NCBI GenBank assembly: GCA_947561715.1
Contig: OX387204.1
Span: 7,383,001 to 7,447,000 of the forward strand
Direction of reading: 5' to 3'
DNA: 64,000 nucleotides
From: Ascidia mentula
Lineage: Eukaryota; Chordata; Ascidiacea; Phlebobranchia; Ascidiidae
Below are positions 38,001 through 50,500 of the stretch, piece by piece (position 1 is the stretch's first letter; each line of letters starts with the position of its first letter). Made by a program: the position numbers and the translations under genes. Under the pieces are notes generated by a model. It was not told the origin of the DNA. It saw nothing but the letters and a program-made list of their open reading frames with translations, and made no database searches.

Positions 38001-41000
38001 CCCCAATTGGTGCAATTCCACCCCCACCAAGTGGAATTCCTCCTCCTCCTTCCATGGCAGGTGGCATCCCTCCTCCTCCCCCAATTGGTGCAATTCCACC
38101 CCCACCAAGAGGAATTCCTCCTCCTCCTTCCATGGCAGGTGTTATCCCTCCACCTCCCCCAATGGGTAGAATTCCGCCCCCACCAGGTGGCATTCCTCCT
38201 CCACCAGGTAGAATTCCTCCTCCACCAGGTGGCATTCCTCCTCCACCAGGTGGCATTCCTCCTCCACCAGGTAGCATTCCTCCTCCACCAGGTGGCATTC
38301 CTCCTCCACCAGGTGGCATTCCTCTTCCACCAGGTGGCATTCCCCCTCCACCAGGTGGCATTCCTCCTCCACCAGGTGGTATTCCTCTTCCTCCGGGTGG
38401 AATTGTTCCAGTGGTAGCAAGTTACTCTTACTCTGCGCCGCCTCCTATGCGCTCGTTGTCTGTTCCTAAACCAAAGTCAAAGTTACGAAAGTTTAACTGG
38501 CAGAAAATACCTAGCAACGCTTTAAAGAACAGGTGACGATTGATGGGGGTTTAAACTTAGTATCAGCAACTATATACAATATATTTAACATTTGCAATAC
38601 AGAAGCAATAGTCTGTGGGAATGTCTTGAACGAGAGGCATGCGAAGTCGAACCGAACTACCAGGAGATAGAAGAACTTTTTGCGCAAAAGGTCATCTCCA
38701 AAGCTCCAGCCAAGGCAACCAAAAAAGCTGCTCCGACCGAAGTAAGTCTTTGTATGTAGTGATTGATTCTATTGGGGGAAGTTCACCACATCCTGTCACC
38801 TTTATCGTAATTGTGTTGTGGAAACAAGCGCTTAGTTTTCAGATGGCTCCAGAACACCTGCTTTCCGGTGTTAACTTTTCGACCGGATTAACTTCCTCCG
38901 TTGCTTTAGGTTTCCCTTGTCGACTCGCGGCGAAGTCTTAACATCAACATTTTCTTGCGACAATTTCGTCTCAGCCACGATGCCATCATCGCGGCTCTAA
39001 TGGAAGGAAACAGAGAAATTCTCAGTGAGCAAATAAATTATTCATCGCGTTATAACACAAACCGTTTTAAATTCATACAACCTTGACAGGCCTATGCATT
39101 GCGCCCAATGAAAATTATGTAAGGATCAATTTTCTTACCCCATCCCTATAATATTTATGCTGGTATTAAATAGTTTCGCGATTACGCCCGGAAAAATTTT
39201 TAGAACCTGCCTCGCGGCCATACGAGGCATGTAAAAAATGTAACGCCCTATTTCCACTCTTAACAATGACCGCACACAAGCCAACTCAAGCATAAACCAT
39301 TTTCGTACAGCCGAGGAGAAATTACAAGGCATGCTGAAATTTCTACCTGAACAGACTGACATCGAGATGATTCGTTCCTTTCCTGGCGATCCGGCAACAC
39401 TGGGTAACGTCGAGAAATACTTTCTCGCCTTATCAAAGGTTACCGGCTACCAATTGCGAATCGAGGCCTTGATCACGCGCGAGACTTTCGAAGAGGCGAT
39501 GAATGATATTGGACCCGCCTTGCTTGACGTGATGACGGCGTGCAAAGGTATGGCCCTGACATTACGCCGACTCAGTGGGGTGGGCTTAAAACGCTTTGTG
39601 GTTTTGAACGTGTATCGTATGCGTCATATAGGTAAGTTTACGACGTTCACCGTCATTTACGGACACATGTTTAAACAGGCCCATTACCTTTATGCTTTCA
39701 CGGAATGCTTTTGTGAAAAGTAAATATTACTGCTTGGTATATTGTGCAGAAATCCGCACATGCAAGAAGCTCGAGGATTTCTTGATGCTTATACTGAAAA
39801 CAGGCAACTACATGAATTTTGGAGGCCACTCCGGCGGCGCCCAAGGCTTCAAAATAACCTCCTTATTAAAGGTCAGTAGCAAGAAGTCTCTTTGTGCACA
39901 GATCGTCCATACAACCGTATAGGGTTCTATTTCTAAATTTGTTTAAAACTCAACCTTTCTTATAAAACATAAACCTAAAGCATTTCTCGGTTTTGGTGAA
40001 TGGAACTTACGCAACTCGCCAAACACACGCCCAGGTAAAACTAGCGCCCGGAATTAACCCTGCTATTTGGAGTAAATGAAGCGTGAATGTGTTGTTCGAA
40101 TACCAGGGCCTGTTTTACGAGAAGTTAAGTACACGAGACAACTTTCTTTTGACTGGGCGCATTTTTGATAATTGAAACAACTTTACGTGTTGCAATCTTC
40201 ACACCCATGTGCGTGTACTTACGTGAAAATACCTCTTTGGCAGCTTTCCGAAACAAAGGCAAACAAACCACGCATGACGCTACTTCATTACGTTGTAATG
40301 GAAGCCGAAAAGAAACAGCCGGATCTGCTGACTTTGCCCAACGATCTTGCTACAGTTGAAAAATGTTGCACTGTGTCGGTCGAGCAACTACAAAAGGACG
40401 TGAAACGCCTTGCCGGCGTAATTGGAAAGCTTCAACGACAGGTTTGTTAAAAATAAAGCATTTAACTCGCCGCGCTATAACAAAGTTGCCATTCGTTAAA
40501 GTTAGATCTTATTGTTCACCTTCACTTGCTGTTAAGCACCTCATACAGCATATGTTCTATCTGAATGTGATATTTTGAGACTAAATTTATAAAATCAATC
40601 CTACAACAGCTGTGTAGGATCATAAACTTGGCGGTAAATGTAGAAACCATAAATCACAGAGCAATGTTGTTCATTTGCTTTACGTATAATGCTAGATGTG
40701 TATTTGCGTTTCCCCTAAACAGGTCGGTAAAGCTTCAGACGAAATTAAAAAACAATTCGAATCCTTTTTGAGCGAGGCTGCTTCGCGTGTCGAAGTGCTC
40801 GACGGACAGCTAAACGAAATTGAAGTTCTAAGAGTTGATTTGGCCAACTACCTCGTGGAAGATGTAAAAAAGTTTAAACTGGAAGAGGGCATTTCTACAT
40901 TTGCCAAGTTTTCGAACCAGGTAAGTGTGAATTCCCCAATATAAATGTACATTTATGAATACCTCACGTACGCTCATAAAGGCTATAAATCGACCTCCAA

Positions 41001-44000
41001 CTTGTATTTGTGCAACCCCGAAATTGGATCCTATCGTATTGTTGGTAAATCATCACAGTTTGTCGTTGACTGTGCAGCTTCGCTACACATTGCCTTTTGT
41101 CCTTTGGCCCTCGTCCGACCACGTCGTTCGAACAGTAACACTGCTATAATTAGGGTGGTATCTATTTTGTAAGCTGGTGTTTGCAGTAGCCAGGTACGGC
41201 ATGTTTGAATACTAATGCAAACAAACCACGACACGTATTTAAGCTGGGAAAGTTGTGGCCTCTAATTCGGGGTGGGGGTAAAACCTGCAATTATACCAAT
41301 CCTAATATGGTTAGTAACTTTGTAGCGCGCTGTTCTTGTGCAAATTGTGTGGGCAATGTTAATCCTCAACAGATTTACTTCTATTGAGTTTTGTGGTTGT
41401 CAACAAAACCGTTCAACCGACGAGACATTCAAACCAGAACACGCCCAATGCTGTGGCTACGATCCTAACAAGCTTATTGCGATTTCAGATCAAAAACGCA
41501 GTAAAAGAGAACAAGGAGCGAGCGGTCGTCGAAGAGAAGAAGAGAAAAAGGGAAGCCCAGGAGGCCGAACGAATCAAGAGCGGGGCGCCAAGAAGCAAAA
41601 GAAACGCGCCGCCACCCGCCGAGGTAAAATCCATACTTACCCTACTTGACATTCCGCCTAAACGCTGAAAAAGCTGCAGCATCTGCACTGCCTTCTTTTT
41701 GCAGCATAGTAGCTAAAACCTTGTTGACAATGTTACCATTGATTTTTCATACAGGAAAACATAATTGACAACCTGTTAAAAGACATCAGGAAAGGTTTCA
41801 GGCTTAAAAAGTCGCCAGCGATGGATGAAACATCTCCGGAAAGCGGGTACACATTGTCATGTGAAATCCTAAACGTATTTTTACGGCAATGCCTTCCAAT
41901 GATTCCATAAGTTACATTGTTGTCCAGGGCATTCTAATTAAGTACATTTCTTCATTAGGCGAAAAGCAACCAAACATGAAGCACCTCTCAAACCTGATAT
42001 ACCGACTGTAAAAAGCAATCCATCAAAAGTTGACACCACCCCGAATCCAACCAATAACAGCGCTGAAAAAGAGGGCAAAGAAACCGAAAAAGTCGACACT
42101 AGCCCGCTGACAGAACCCAATAATCCAGTACAAAACCAACAGACTAGCAATGACAAATGTGAAGAACCAACGGTGGTTGAAAGTCCATCGGTCATAATGA
42201 CTCCGTCCCACGAGCCAGAGGTCGGTGATGACGCAGCAATAAAGATAAAAGGTGAAATGACCGAAGTGGTCAAGAAAGACACGGTCGACAGTATCTACAA
42301 AAAAGACCAAAGTAGTTTGGATTATGACCAAACCGCTGATGAAACGAGATCTAACAGCCACAGAACCGATGTGGAAGTAAATGACACCGAAGGAAAAAAT
42401 GAGCCAGCAGTAAAGACAGACGACGTGGTCCCTCCTGTCTCTTCTGAATCCAGTGACACCGAAACTGGCAGTTCCACAAGTGATAACTTGACTGCAGAAG
42501 AAATTCTTAAGATCGATCAGCCAAAAGAGTTCAAACCCGCGTCTGGTGAAGAAGAAAAAACCTCCTTGGTGAATGCGGATGTCGATCGGTCGGTCGAGGA
42601 GCCGTTGTCAACGAACAATGTTGGTTTAATTGTTGGCGAAATGCTCGATCTCGATGAACCGGTTGGGTCAAATGGTATCAACAAAATCACCACGGTAGAA
42701 TTGCAAGAGATTACAGCCGACAAAGCAAAAGAGGAAACTATCGAATTGCCCAAATCGGAAAATGTAACAGACACAACTGGAAAAGACGTTTCTTCCAGGC
42801 TCGACAAAGTCATAGCTGCTTTCAAACCTTCCAGGCAAGATACACCAAAATCTACCCCCGTCAGTCGCCAGTCAGGTAATGGAACTTCTGTCGATTCGAC
42901 ATCCAAAGACACAAGTTCTGCTTCAACCGCAGTAAATAATGAAGACAACGAGGAGCATCCTGATATTGCCGGTAGGTGCATTCCCATGTTGTCCTAACTA
43001 CCAAAATTACGTTTGTTGTACGCAATGCTGATGTTTATTATATAGGTACATAAATATTATATCTCTTGTGTTTATTCAGGCAAACGTATTTTACCCATTG
43101 TTGGAAAAAAAAAAGCTATTTTAAGTTTCGTTTCAAATTATCAAGTATGAACTCCTTTTTTTACCAAAGTAACTTCTAACAACAAAGCAGAACGTTGCAA
43201 CAGGCGTCTGAGATAAACATTATTACGACCGATTTAACATTCTTTTTTGTCCTGATTTCCGCCCCTCAGCATGGCGACTGAAGCAAGAGGAAAGCCATTC
43301 AGAACAACGATGTTCGATCTCTTGATTAGAATCAGCTAACGTAAAAACATTTTGCTTGCAAATGGTTTTTGTGAAGCTCACATTTGTTTTACTCACATGG
43401 CTTTATGATTTTCCCTAACCAAAGTAGACATTGAAAACCTTTTTTGCAACAAACCGGACATGAGCCTTTTTGTAATCCTTCAAAGCGTGCAGTCTTCTAA
43501 CAAGTGTGCCTTTTTAATAACCCAATGTTACCAAAACCATATACAGAATACTCCAAGGCGTAGTAAACTTTCAGAGCACCAACAAGGTATGACTCGGTGA
43601 TAGTATGTACGTGTACATCATTTAGTACACAATCGTGTGCTGTACTAACCACAAATGCATCCCCACCTCGCGTGGGTCCTTGCAGCCCTAAAATGTCATC
43701 CAACATTTACGGCAGTTGATGATAGAATGATTTTAGCTCACCGTTTGGTGCAGAAAGGGTGTGGTGTTTTGTTTTGCTAAAATGTCTATGACGCGCATCA
43801 TTCTGTCACATCCAGCAGGATAAACGATAGCCTTTCAACGTCCCACTCCCATCGCATGTTATTTCCATCAAACTTTCATCAAGACATTAGACTGTTTCTC
43901 ATCTCTGCTCTATAGTTATAGAGGTTTTGCTTCCATCTGAGAACAAGGGGTAATTGTGTCGTTGGGGATTTAACCACTCAAAGAATAATGGATGTATAGT

Positions 44001-46295
44001 AAAATATCTGTCGCACTCTCTTTGGGGGACATGTCAACATCTGTCCCCAATCCCAACTCATTACCGCGAACATGAATGTTGTATAGTTGAGCTAAAAAAA
44101 TTCCCTGAATGTCAAGTATTTAAAACTCATGCCATGTTTGATTTTGTGAAGCAATGCATTGCGGTAATTTTCACACCACCTTTAGCAAGCACCAACACTG
44201 GGCGGTGGACGATTAGAAAATCAGGGTGTACTTTTACTTGAAGCCGATTTCTTTCCAGGTGTCATAGGCAACGACAAATTGAACGTTGCGATTAAATGCG
44301 AACTGCCAAGCTCTCGCGCACAACAACCGGATTTCGCGTTTGACGAGAGCGGCAGCACCAGTGACGAAGATTTTGAGGATGCTCTCGAGTTTATCGATTA
44401 GCGTCACTTCCGGTCAGTGGTGGCGACTGCGACCGGGTTAGCCTTTAGCTGTAAATCACAAATCCCGAACAAAATCAAGCACGTGCAAAAAAATCAACCG
44501 CGAATTGACGAACTGCTGTTTTTGTTTGTTGTCACCGAGCCGGGTCCATTGTGCAGCGGCGGAATGACTTAGCACGCGGACTGGTCTGCTTTGTACGAGC
44601 GCATGCGTTTTGCTTTGGTTTGCGTGTGTGTACAGCTATGCGAGTGATAGACCATCACATACTTTTTTTTCTACCCATTGTGTAAAGAAACGAGCGAGGC
44701 GACGCCTGTCGTTGTGGACCCCGGTCCGAGCTTGGAAAGAAGGGTTACCAACAACGATGCGATTTCTAAGATGGCTTCGTCAGATAAAAAGCATCACCGC
44801 TGCACGCTGCAGTAATGTTTTTGGTTGGTTGCGCCCATTTGGTGTACGAGTTACTCAACTCATTGGATTGTCAGCAAATAAACACGGCTTCGCTACTGAT
44901 TAACCTGCAACTGTCGCAACGGTTATGCACAAAGGCTTCACGCTTCGCTGGCCCTAAAGCGCATAGCGTTGCTTAAATAATAACTTGTCGGTCTAATTTG
45001 GTGCCGGAATGATTTTAACCACGTAAACGCGAGCCCACACGAACTACGTTTTCGTGATGACCATTGCTTGTTTGGCCATGTCTTTATTACGTGTCGTAAA
45101 TTATCGGTACCAACATTGCGACTGTTATAAAACGGCATTTAATGCTTTTTATGCAGAAACATGGATAAAGATCAAGCGGTGGTTTAAAAATTTGTAAGTG
45201 GCGTGTGTATGTATCTGTGTTTGCTCATGAATTAGTTTCTGCTCTGTTCTTTCTCACTCCTGTCACATGGTAAATAATAACTGGCTTTACGTCACTCAAA
45301 TCTGTGAGCCCGATTCATCTCCTCTTGCCAATATGTTCTCATTAACGTAACCGCGCATCTTCAAACATTTCAAAGCAACGGTTTCGTCCTTCGGCGCCTT
45401 TTGTGTGCTCTCGGTTAAATCGATAAGCTGGGCAAATGGTAGTTTTGTGTACCCAGCAATCACTGAGACAACACACTTCACCCTATACAGTAGTAGCTTC
45501 AGTGGTGATTGGCAGCATGTAACTCATTTCCCAAACTCGATGTGCATGGTAGGTGCGTGACTCACGATCTCTTCATCGCATGTTTGTACCGTAGGTTGTA
45601 GTTGAAACATTGCATGCTCTAACAATTTCTCATGCTGCCTTACTTTCCTTATTGGCTTTTGTTTGTTCGTTCACGCGCGTTTTGTCATTAAATATGCTAC
45701 ACCGTTGCAAAACAGCTTACAGGCTATAATGTACTGACCGATTTTTACAGGTAAACACTCGCTCGACGAAGGAGACGCAATCGTCGAAGCTACACCAGTA
45801 AAGCAGAAAACAAGACGGTCCCGGATTCCTGTATCTCCTACTAAAATCAAACAGAACAAACAGAAATTACCAGTACAAGGCAACTCGAAACCTACGACCA
45901 AAATTACTGAAGATCAACCGCAGTCCTCACGGCGCTCTTCCAGCAAATGGAAGTCCTTGTCGTTGAGGCGAAAGAAAGGCAGTTCTTCGTCGGCAAACCC
46001 GCCACCTGTTGCCAGCGGTTCTTCCAAACGTCCTGCAAGGAAAAAACAGACTCAACCTTCGAGTAAGCGAAGGAACGAAGCAGTTTCCCCCTCGGAGCGC
46101 CAAAGTGATGAACGACATGGAGAATTTTCCCGAAACTCGTCGCTTCGACGTTCTATAACAAGTTTATTCAAAGGCAAACAGCGCACCGAGACCAAAGCTG
46201 GAAGTTCCTCCACTGCTAAAAGCGTACCTTCCGTTGCCGGCGTCTCAAAAAACAAGTCAAAAAACACAAAATCCAAGTCCGTGAAGATTTTTTAG
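35026..46295 (+). CDS. INF2: Inverted formin 2 (FH1/FH2 actin regulator)
   Basis: Coding exons: 35026-35214, 35284-35405, 35483-35565, 35636-35751, 35818-35977, 36047-36080, 37237-37384, 37495-37762, 37821-38532, 38603-38741, 38910-39024, 39311-39547, 39750-39871, 40244-40441, 40723-40920, 41489-41623, 41755-41846, 41959-42971, then either 44259-44401 (1407 aa) or 45751-46295 (1541 aa). The N-terminal inhibitory domain has ADPELCI-like [31 protein letters not shown] and [11 protein letters not shown]. Exon 9 holds a proline-rich FH1 (about 374-580). FH2 runs from [11 protein letters not shown] to about residue 985, with the LNFG-type [14 protein letters not shown]2/DAD motif ([17 protein letters not shown], about 995-1011) precedes a long acidic, disordered tail. 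INF2 nucleates, severs and depolymerises actin and in vertebrates acts at ER-mitochondria contacts. The DAD sequence makes INF2, not another formin, the best match. Confidence 0.95.
37870..38405 (+). repeat. Tandem repeats encoding the INF2 FH1 proline tracts
   Basis: The right part has about a dozen copies of a 21-base unit encoding GIPPPPG-type heptads. The left part has about three longer units encoding [19 protein letters not shown]. High identity suggests ongoing slippage. Each PPPP block is a potential profilin or SH3 binding site. Antisense frames through this region are shadows of it. Confidence 0.9.
42972..44258 (+). other. INF2 intron 18
   Basis: A 1.3-kb intron between the acidic-tail exon and the first alternative last exon. 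No coding sequence, repeat or RNA gene recognised. Confidence 0.6.
44259..44401 (+). other. INF2: INF2 alternative last exon, short form
   Basis: Acceptor ctttccag, entry in phase 1, 47 codons ending ALEFID and a TAG at 44399-44401. The reading is acidic ([13 protein letters not shown]). AATAAA at 44877-44882 could end this transcript. The exon is in phase with the preceding 42971 donor. Confidence 0.8.
45751..46295 (+). other. INF2: INF2 alternative last exon, long form
   Basis: Acceptor tttttacag, entry in phase 1 from the same 42971 donor, 181 codons. The reading is very rich in Ser, Lys and Arg ([20 protein letters not shown]) and ends KSVKIF, with AATAAA at 46367-46372. It has no CAAX box. 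It is clearly coding in character, has no start codon of its own near the acceptor, and cannot follow the short exon because that ends in a stop. Confidence 0.75.
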
Positions 46296-46372
46296 CCTTA
46301 GTCGTTTTCGCTGATTATTTTCAGACATAGTTCCTATTGTTTCCTATACTGATTGCTTACATTGCAAATAAA

Positions 46373-47094
46373 ATATTGTTGATATATGATCCGTTTGTAT
46401 GCAAGGGAAATACAAGGAAAAGGCTGGGATCATTTGCTTCTCAAATTCCGAGTATTAACAAAAAAATTTCTTGAACAACCTTAAAAAGTAGGCTATACCA
46501 GTTTCGATTACTTAACGGTCTTAACGCACCACAAAATTCCCAAAAAAATATTTGTGCGTATTTTAAACTGTAATTTTTAAAGTGTGTAGCATTCCATGCC
46601 CTGTCGCTTCATTTGTAGGGTATAGTCTTGCGCTATTAGATGGGTCTGTCATATAGAAAGTGCTGTGGGGAATTCTGTTACTCTATAACGACATCTTCTG
46701 GCAGAAGAATTTTCTAAACAACTTCACAAAATCAAATATAACAGATACTCGAGATATCGACCCATACGTAAACTTCTGGTAATCTGCTGATCTTTGTAAT
46801 TCTACCTGACCAATGTCGCGCTACCTTGATGTCATCTCGAAATGGGTAGATGAAGGAACTGTGACTTTTAAATATTCAAAACAACAAAACAATTATGCTG
46901 CATAATAATAACAGAAGCAATGGATTTAAGTCGAAAACACAGAAAAAATTCTTTAATTTACTAAAGGAAACCTTGTTGATATGAATTTAATTTGGTAAAT
47001 TAGCACGAATGAAAATGTCTCGATAAGTTTTATTGCGGCTTCTAGTGGTGATGATTACACCGGTTACCATGCAATTCAGCAAGGCAAAGACGGT
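46373..47094. other. Intergenic between INF2 and RPL9
   Basis: About 720 bases between the INF2 poly(A) signal and the presumed RPL9 transcription start. AT-rich; no gene recognised. Confidence 0.6.
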
Positions 47095-47118
47095 CTTTTT
47101 CTGAAGTGTGGCAGTGAG
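47095..47118 (+). promoter_or_regulatory. RPL9: 5'TOP-like start and non-coding exon of RPL9
   Basis: A CTTTTTC pyrimidine tract starts at 47095, as expected for ribosomal-protein mRNAs under TOP control. A donor-like GTGAG/GTGTGT follows at 47118-47119. The coding exon begins with a ctcaag acceptor-like site 13 bases before ATG. Inferred only from these signals. Confidence 0.45.
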
Positions 47119-47516
47119 GTGTGTATGTTTGTTACGGATCTAAGTAAATCGGTGTTTATTCTGCTTTTTCGTGGTTTAAAGTCACTGCTAATTAACTATG
47201 TATCACTTGGATCACCCAGAAAACTTATGTTAGTTAAATTTTTACGCATAATTGTGTGTAATGTTTGAATGTGACTTAAGTGTAACATATGGTATGTTTG
47301 ATACCTCCAATAAACTCTTGTATACGTTCGTGGTAAATTTGTAAAGGATTTTTTAGATGTGATCTATGATGATTTTACTCAGCTCACTCTGAGAACTTCA
47401 TGAGCGATAACGAACAAATAAATCTGAGATCACAAACTCCAAGCAGTTGCATTTTTCTCACACAAAATCTATAGATTCCTAACTACATTTTCATGTGCTC
47501 AAGGTGAAACGCCACC

Positions 47517-50500
47517 ATGAAGAACATTCACTCCAGTGAAGTGGTCACGCTTCCGGATAATGTAAAAGTCTGGGTGAAAGGACGTATTGTCACAGTGCGT
47601 GGACCAAGAGGTCGCCTTGTGAAAAACTTTGGACATCTTAAGGTAAATTATAGTAACATAAGGAATTCAGGTTATGTTACATTTGATGTGCTTGCAGATT
47701 GAACTGACCAAAGTTGGACCAAGCAGTGTCAGGGTTGATAAATGGTTTGGAACCAGAAAAGATTTATCATGTGTCCGCACAATCTGCAGCCATATTAACA
47801 ACATGGCCACAGGCGTCACAAAGGTATTGTCTGCATTCTTGGTGTACATAAAGACATTTGCCTATGTTTTTTAGAGTTAAAATTGATGACACTAGAGCTT
47901 GTTTCAACAGTATATATACATTGACCAGTGGTTACCAGATTGGAAAATATGTCGTGCGCGGAGGATTTATCCCGCGCAATTTTCGTGATTTTACTAGCAA
48001 TCCGCGCAAAAATTATTAATCCGCGCACAAATCGCTCCAAGTCTTGCAACACTGATGACTTTTCCCCAAGACCCCAACTGTTCTGTGCCAATGTTCGGTT
48101 TGAAGGCTCTTTGGATATGCTTCACTGACCTGAGCGTTGATTTTTTTCTCTCCTTCTCTCGAAAATCACGAACAACGAAAAAAGGACAAGTTTGAGCGGG
48201 GTGAATGCAGTATTTGCCATCTGTATTTTATAATGGCGAAATTACGCACATTCGTCAAATTTGGAAATCCATTTGATCTTTTTTTGGAAAAACATGCGTT
48301 TTTGAATTCTTGGGCCGAGTTTTCTGCGCGCATATATAGGAGGTTACAGTCAACCTTACTTAATGTAGTTTGGGGATTAGCCTATGTTTCAAACTCACTT
48401 TGCCGTAATGTTTGATCACATTAAGACGGAAGATTGCGACCCAAGCTAAGAGCCATTTTCTAAAATTGATGTTTCTACAACTCGGTTTCTTGAGTTTTCC
48501 TTCTTTTCTAAAACGTTCACCAAAGTTTCTTTCGGTGATGGAAGATCGTTTAATGCTGCCTTATTTAACGAAAGAAAGTTTATCCGCGTACATCGACCCC
48601 AAACTATACGCAAAAATTGGTCAGGAATTTTGCTTGGTTTTTCATGTTATGTATGCAAAAACAGGCACTGAAGCAGTTGCCGAGTCAATCTACGAGTAAT
48701 GGAAAAAAGTTTTGAAGTTCTCAAAAACAGAACAATCGTTGATTGTTCTATGCCCCATGCAATCCAGTGTGACGAGGCTTTATACGAGATGGCCAAACTT
48801 TATGTTAAAGGCAGCAAGAAACATGGGATGGCACTCATCCCCGTATCGAAAGGTCGTCGGAGTAAACATAGGCATGGCGCTGCTTCTAAAGTGGTTACAC
48901 GACAAAAAAATTAGGAACCAAAGTTTCCCTTTCTTGCATAAATTTTCGTGATGGCAACTGGCAAGTTACAAATCAAGCGTAAATAAAGTTAAAACGTTTT
49001 GAAACACTTGTTTTTGCTTCACAGTTGTTTGTGGCAAATGGTTTTGTTTGGTTAAATGCGTTGTAGCTCCGTGCCAGAAAGAAGAACACCAATTAAACAT
49101 TAATAAGTTCCTGGAGAAAAAAAGGGTGGGACCACGGGATTCCAACTCGCAACCCTCGAGACTAGCTTTCGCCACCCGTGGCAACTACGCCAAGTCATTG
49201 TACCAGACAGCCGCTTAAAAAGCGGATATAATCATCTGTGAAAAGTGCAATTTTATTCAAGTAAACGCTAATAACATTAAAGTATTATGAATCGGTTCTT
49301 AAAAATACATTATTCCAGTGTTTTTTGTCAAAGGGAAAATAGGCTTGTTACTAAAGGCACAGTGCACTAAACAACAAAAAAATCTACTACAATCCGCGCA
49401 AAAAAATCGCTAGTCCGCGCACAATCCGCGCAATCACCACCAACAGAAAAAAATCCTCCGCGCAGTTTGCAAACTTTCCAATCTGGAGTCGTTATACAAT
49501 ATAATTTGTGGAAAATATGTGGGTGTTACAACCGAGCCTGTAAATAGTCATTTTAATCTTAGAAATGCATGCAACACAATTTTGTTTTTTGTTGGTTAGG
49601 GATTTAAGTACAAGATGCGATCTGTGTATGCCCACTTCCCCATCAACTGCAACATAACCGAAGAAGGATCAAAAATAGAGATCCGTAACTTCCTTGGTGA
49701 AAAATTTGTCAGGAGAGTTAACATGAAGGATGGAGTAGTAGTGTCTGCTTCACCCAAGCAAAAGGATGAACTGATCTTGGAGGGCAACGATATAGAACAA
49801 GTCTCCCTCTCAGGTTGGCAATATAAAATATCATAATGTTGTAATATATATGCATATATATATATATACTTAATATCAAGGGTGTAATGCAGCATTAGAT
49901 ACTTAACATAACAATATTGATAAATGGTTAACATGTGAAAGTTTTTTTATCGTTGTGAATGTAATCTTCTCATTAATTAAGCCAACACCACTGTTTTTTA
50001 ATTTTTGTATAAATTTTTTTTGTAAAAAAATTCAGACGAAATTTGAATCCATCTAAGAGCCTATACATTACGAAAGGTCTTTTAGTTATCTGAGAAGTGA
50101 TGTTATAGTTAGTGTTCAGTCCATTTGTTTGGGATCTATGATGAAACACAGATTCTGAAAAGACAAAAATGTTGAAACAAACTCTGAGATCCCGGTTTTT
50201 GACTTTGGCATACATGAAGTGCATACACACACACACACACGACACAACATAAACATTACCTTATTTTTTTTGCAGATTTTTTTTTGTATATATGTATGAA
50301 TAATACTAAGTACCTTATGTATTATATTATCGTACACATTTTTCACAGGAGGTAAGACGACAGCCAATGTGATCAATGATGAAAATTTCCTCTCTGAATA
50401 CAATATGAAATTGCATGATTTCTGAGATCGCATTTTGAATTATTGTAGTTTGGCTTCAACTAAATTTATATTAATTGCTTCCTAATGTTTTTAGCTGCAC

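Larger units (their letters stand above)
47923..49497 (+). mobile_element. Decayed hAT-like DNA transposon in RPL9 intron 2
   Basis: The ends share an inverted block: left ccagattggaaa followed by gcgcggaggattt, right the complement (aaatcctccgcgc then ctttccaatctgg). Further gcgcggatt-type subterminal motifs recur in both orientations. Inside lies a transposase remnant (48415-48914). Target duplication was not resolved, so the outer limits are approximate. A tRNA-derived SINE fragment lies near its right side. Confidence 0.7.

Noticed and set aside
37807..38420. Long antisense and out-of-frame open frames across the proline-rich region
   Set aside because: They are shadows of the FH1 repeat; none has splice or homology support.
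38842..38940. Extra INF2 exon or micro-exon beginning ATGGCTCC at about 38843
   Set aside because: No donor/acceptor pair keeps phase with both neighbours as well as direct joining of 38741 to 38910, which gives the expected formin sequence.
42517..42987. 156-codon minus-strand frame opposite the INF2 acidic tail
   Set aside because: The plus-strand reading continues INF2 in phase from the WH2 exon; the antisense frame is a by-product of codon bias.
49105..49215. tRNA gene
   Set aside because: The B box is degenerate, and the acceptor and anticodon arms do not pair.
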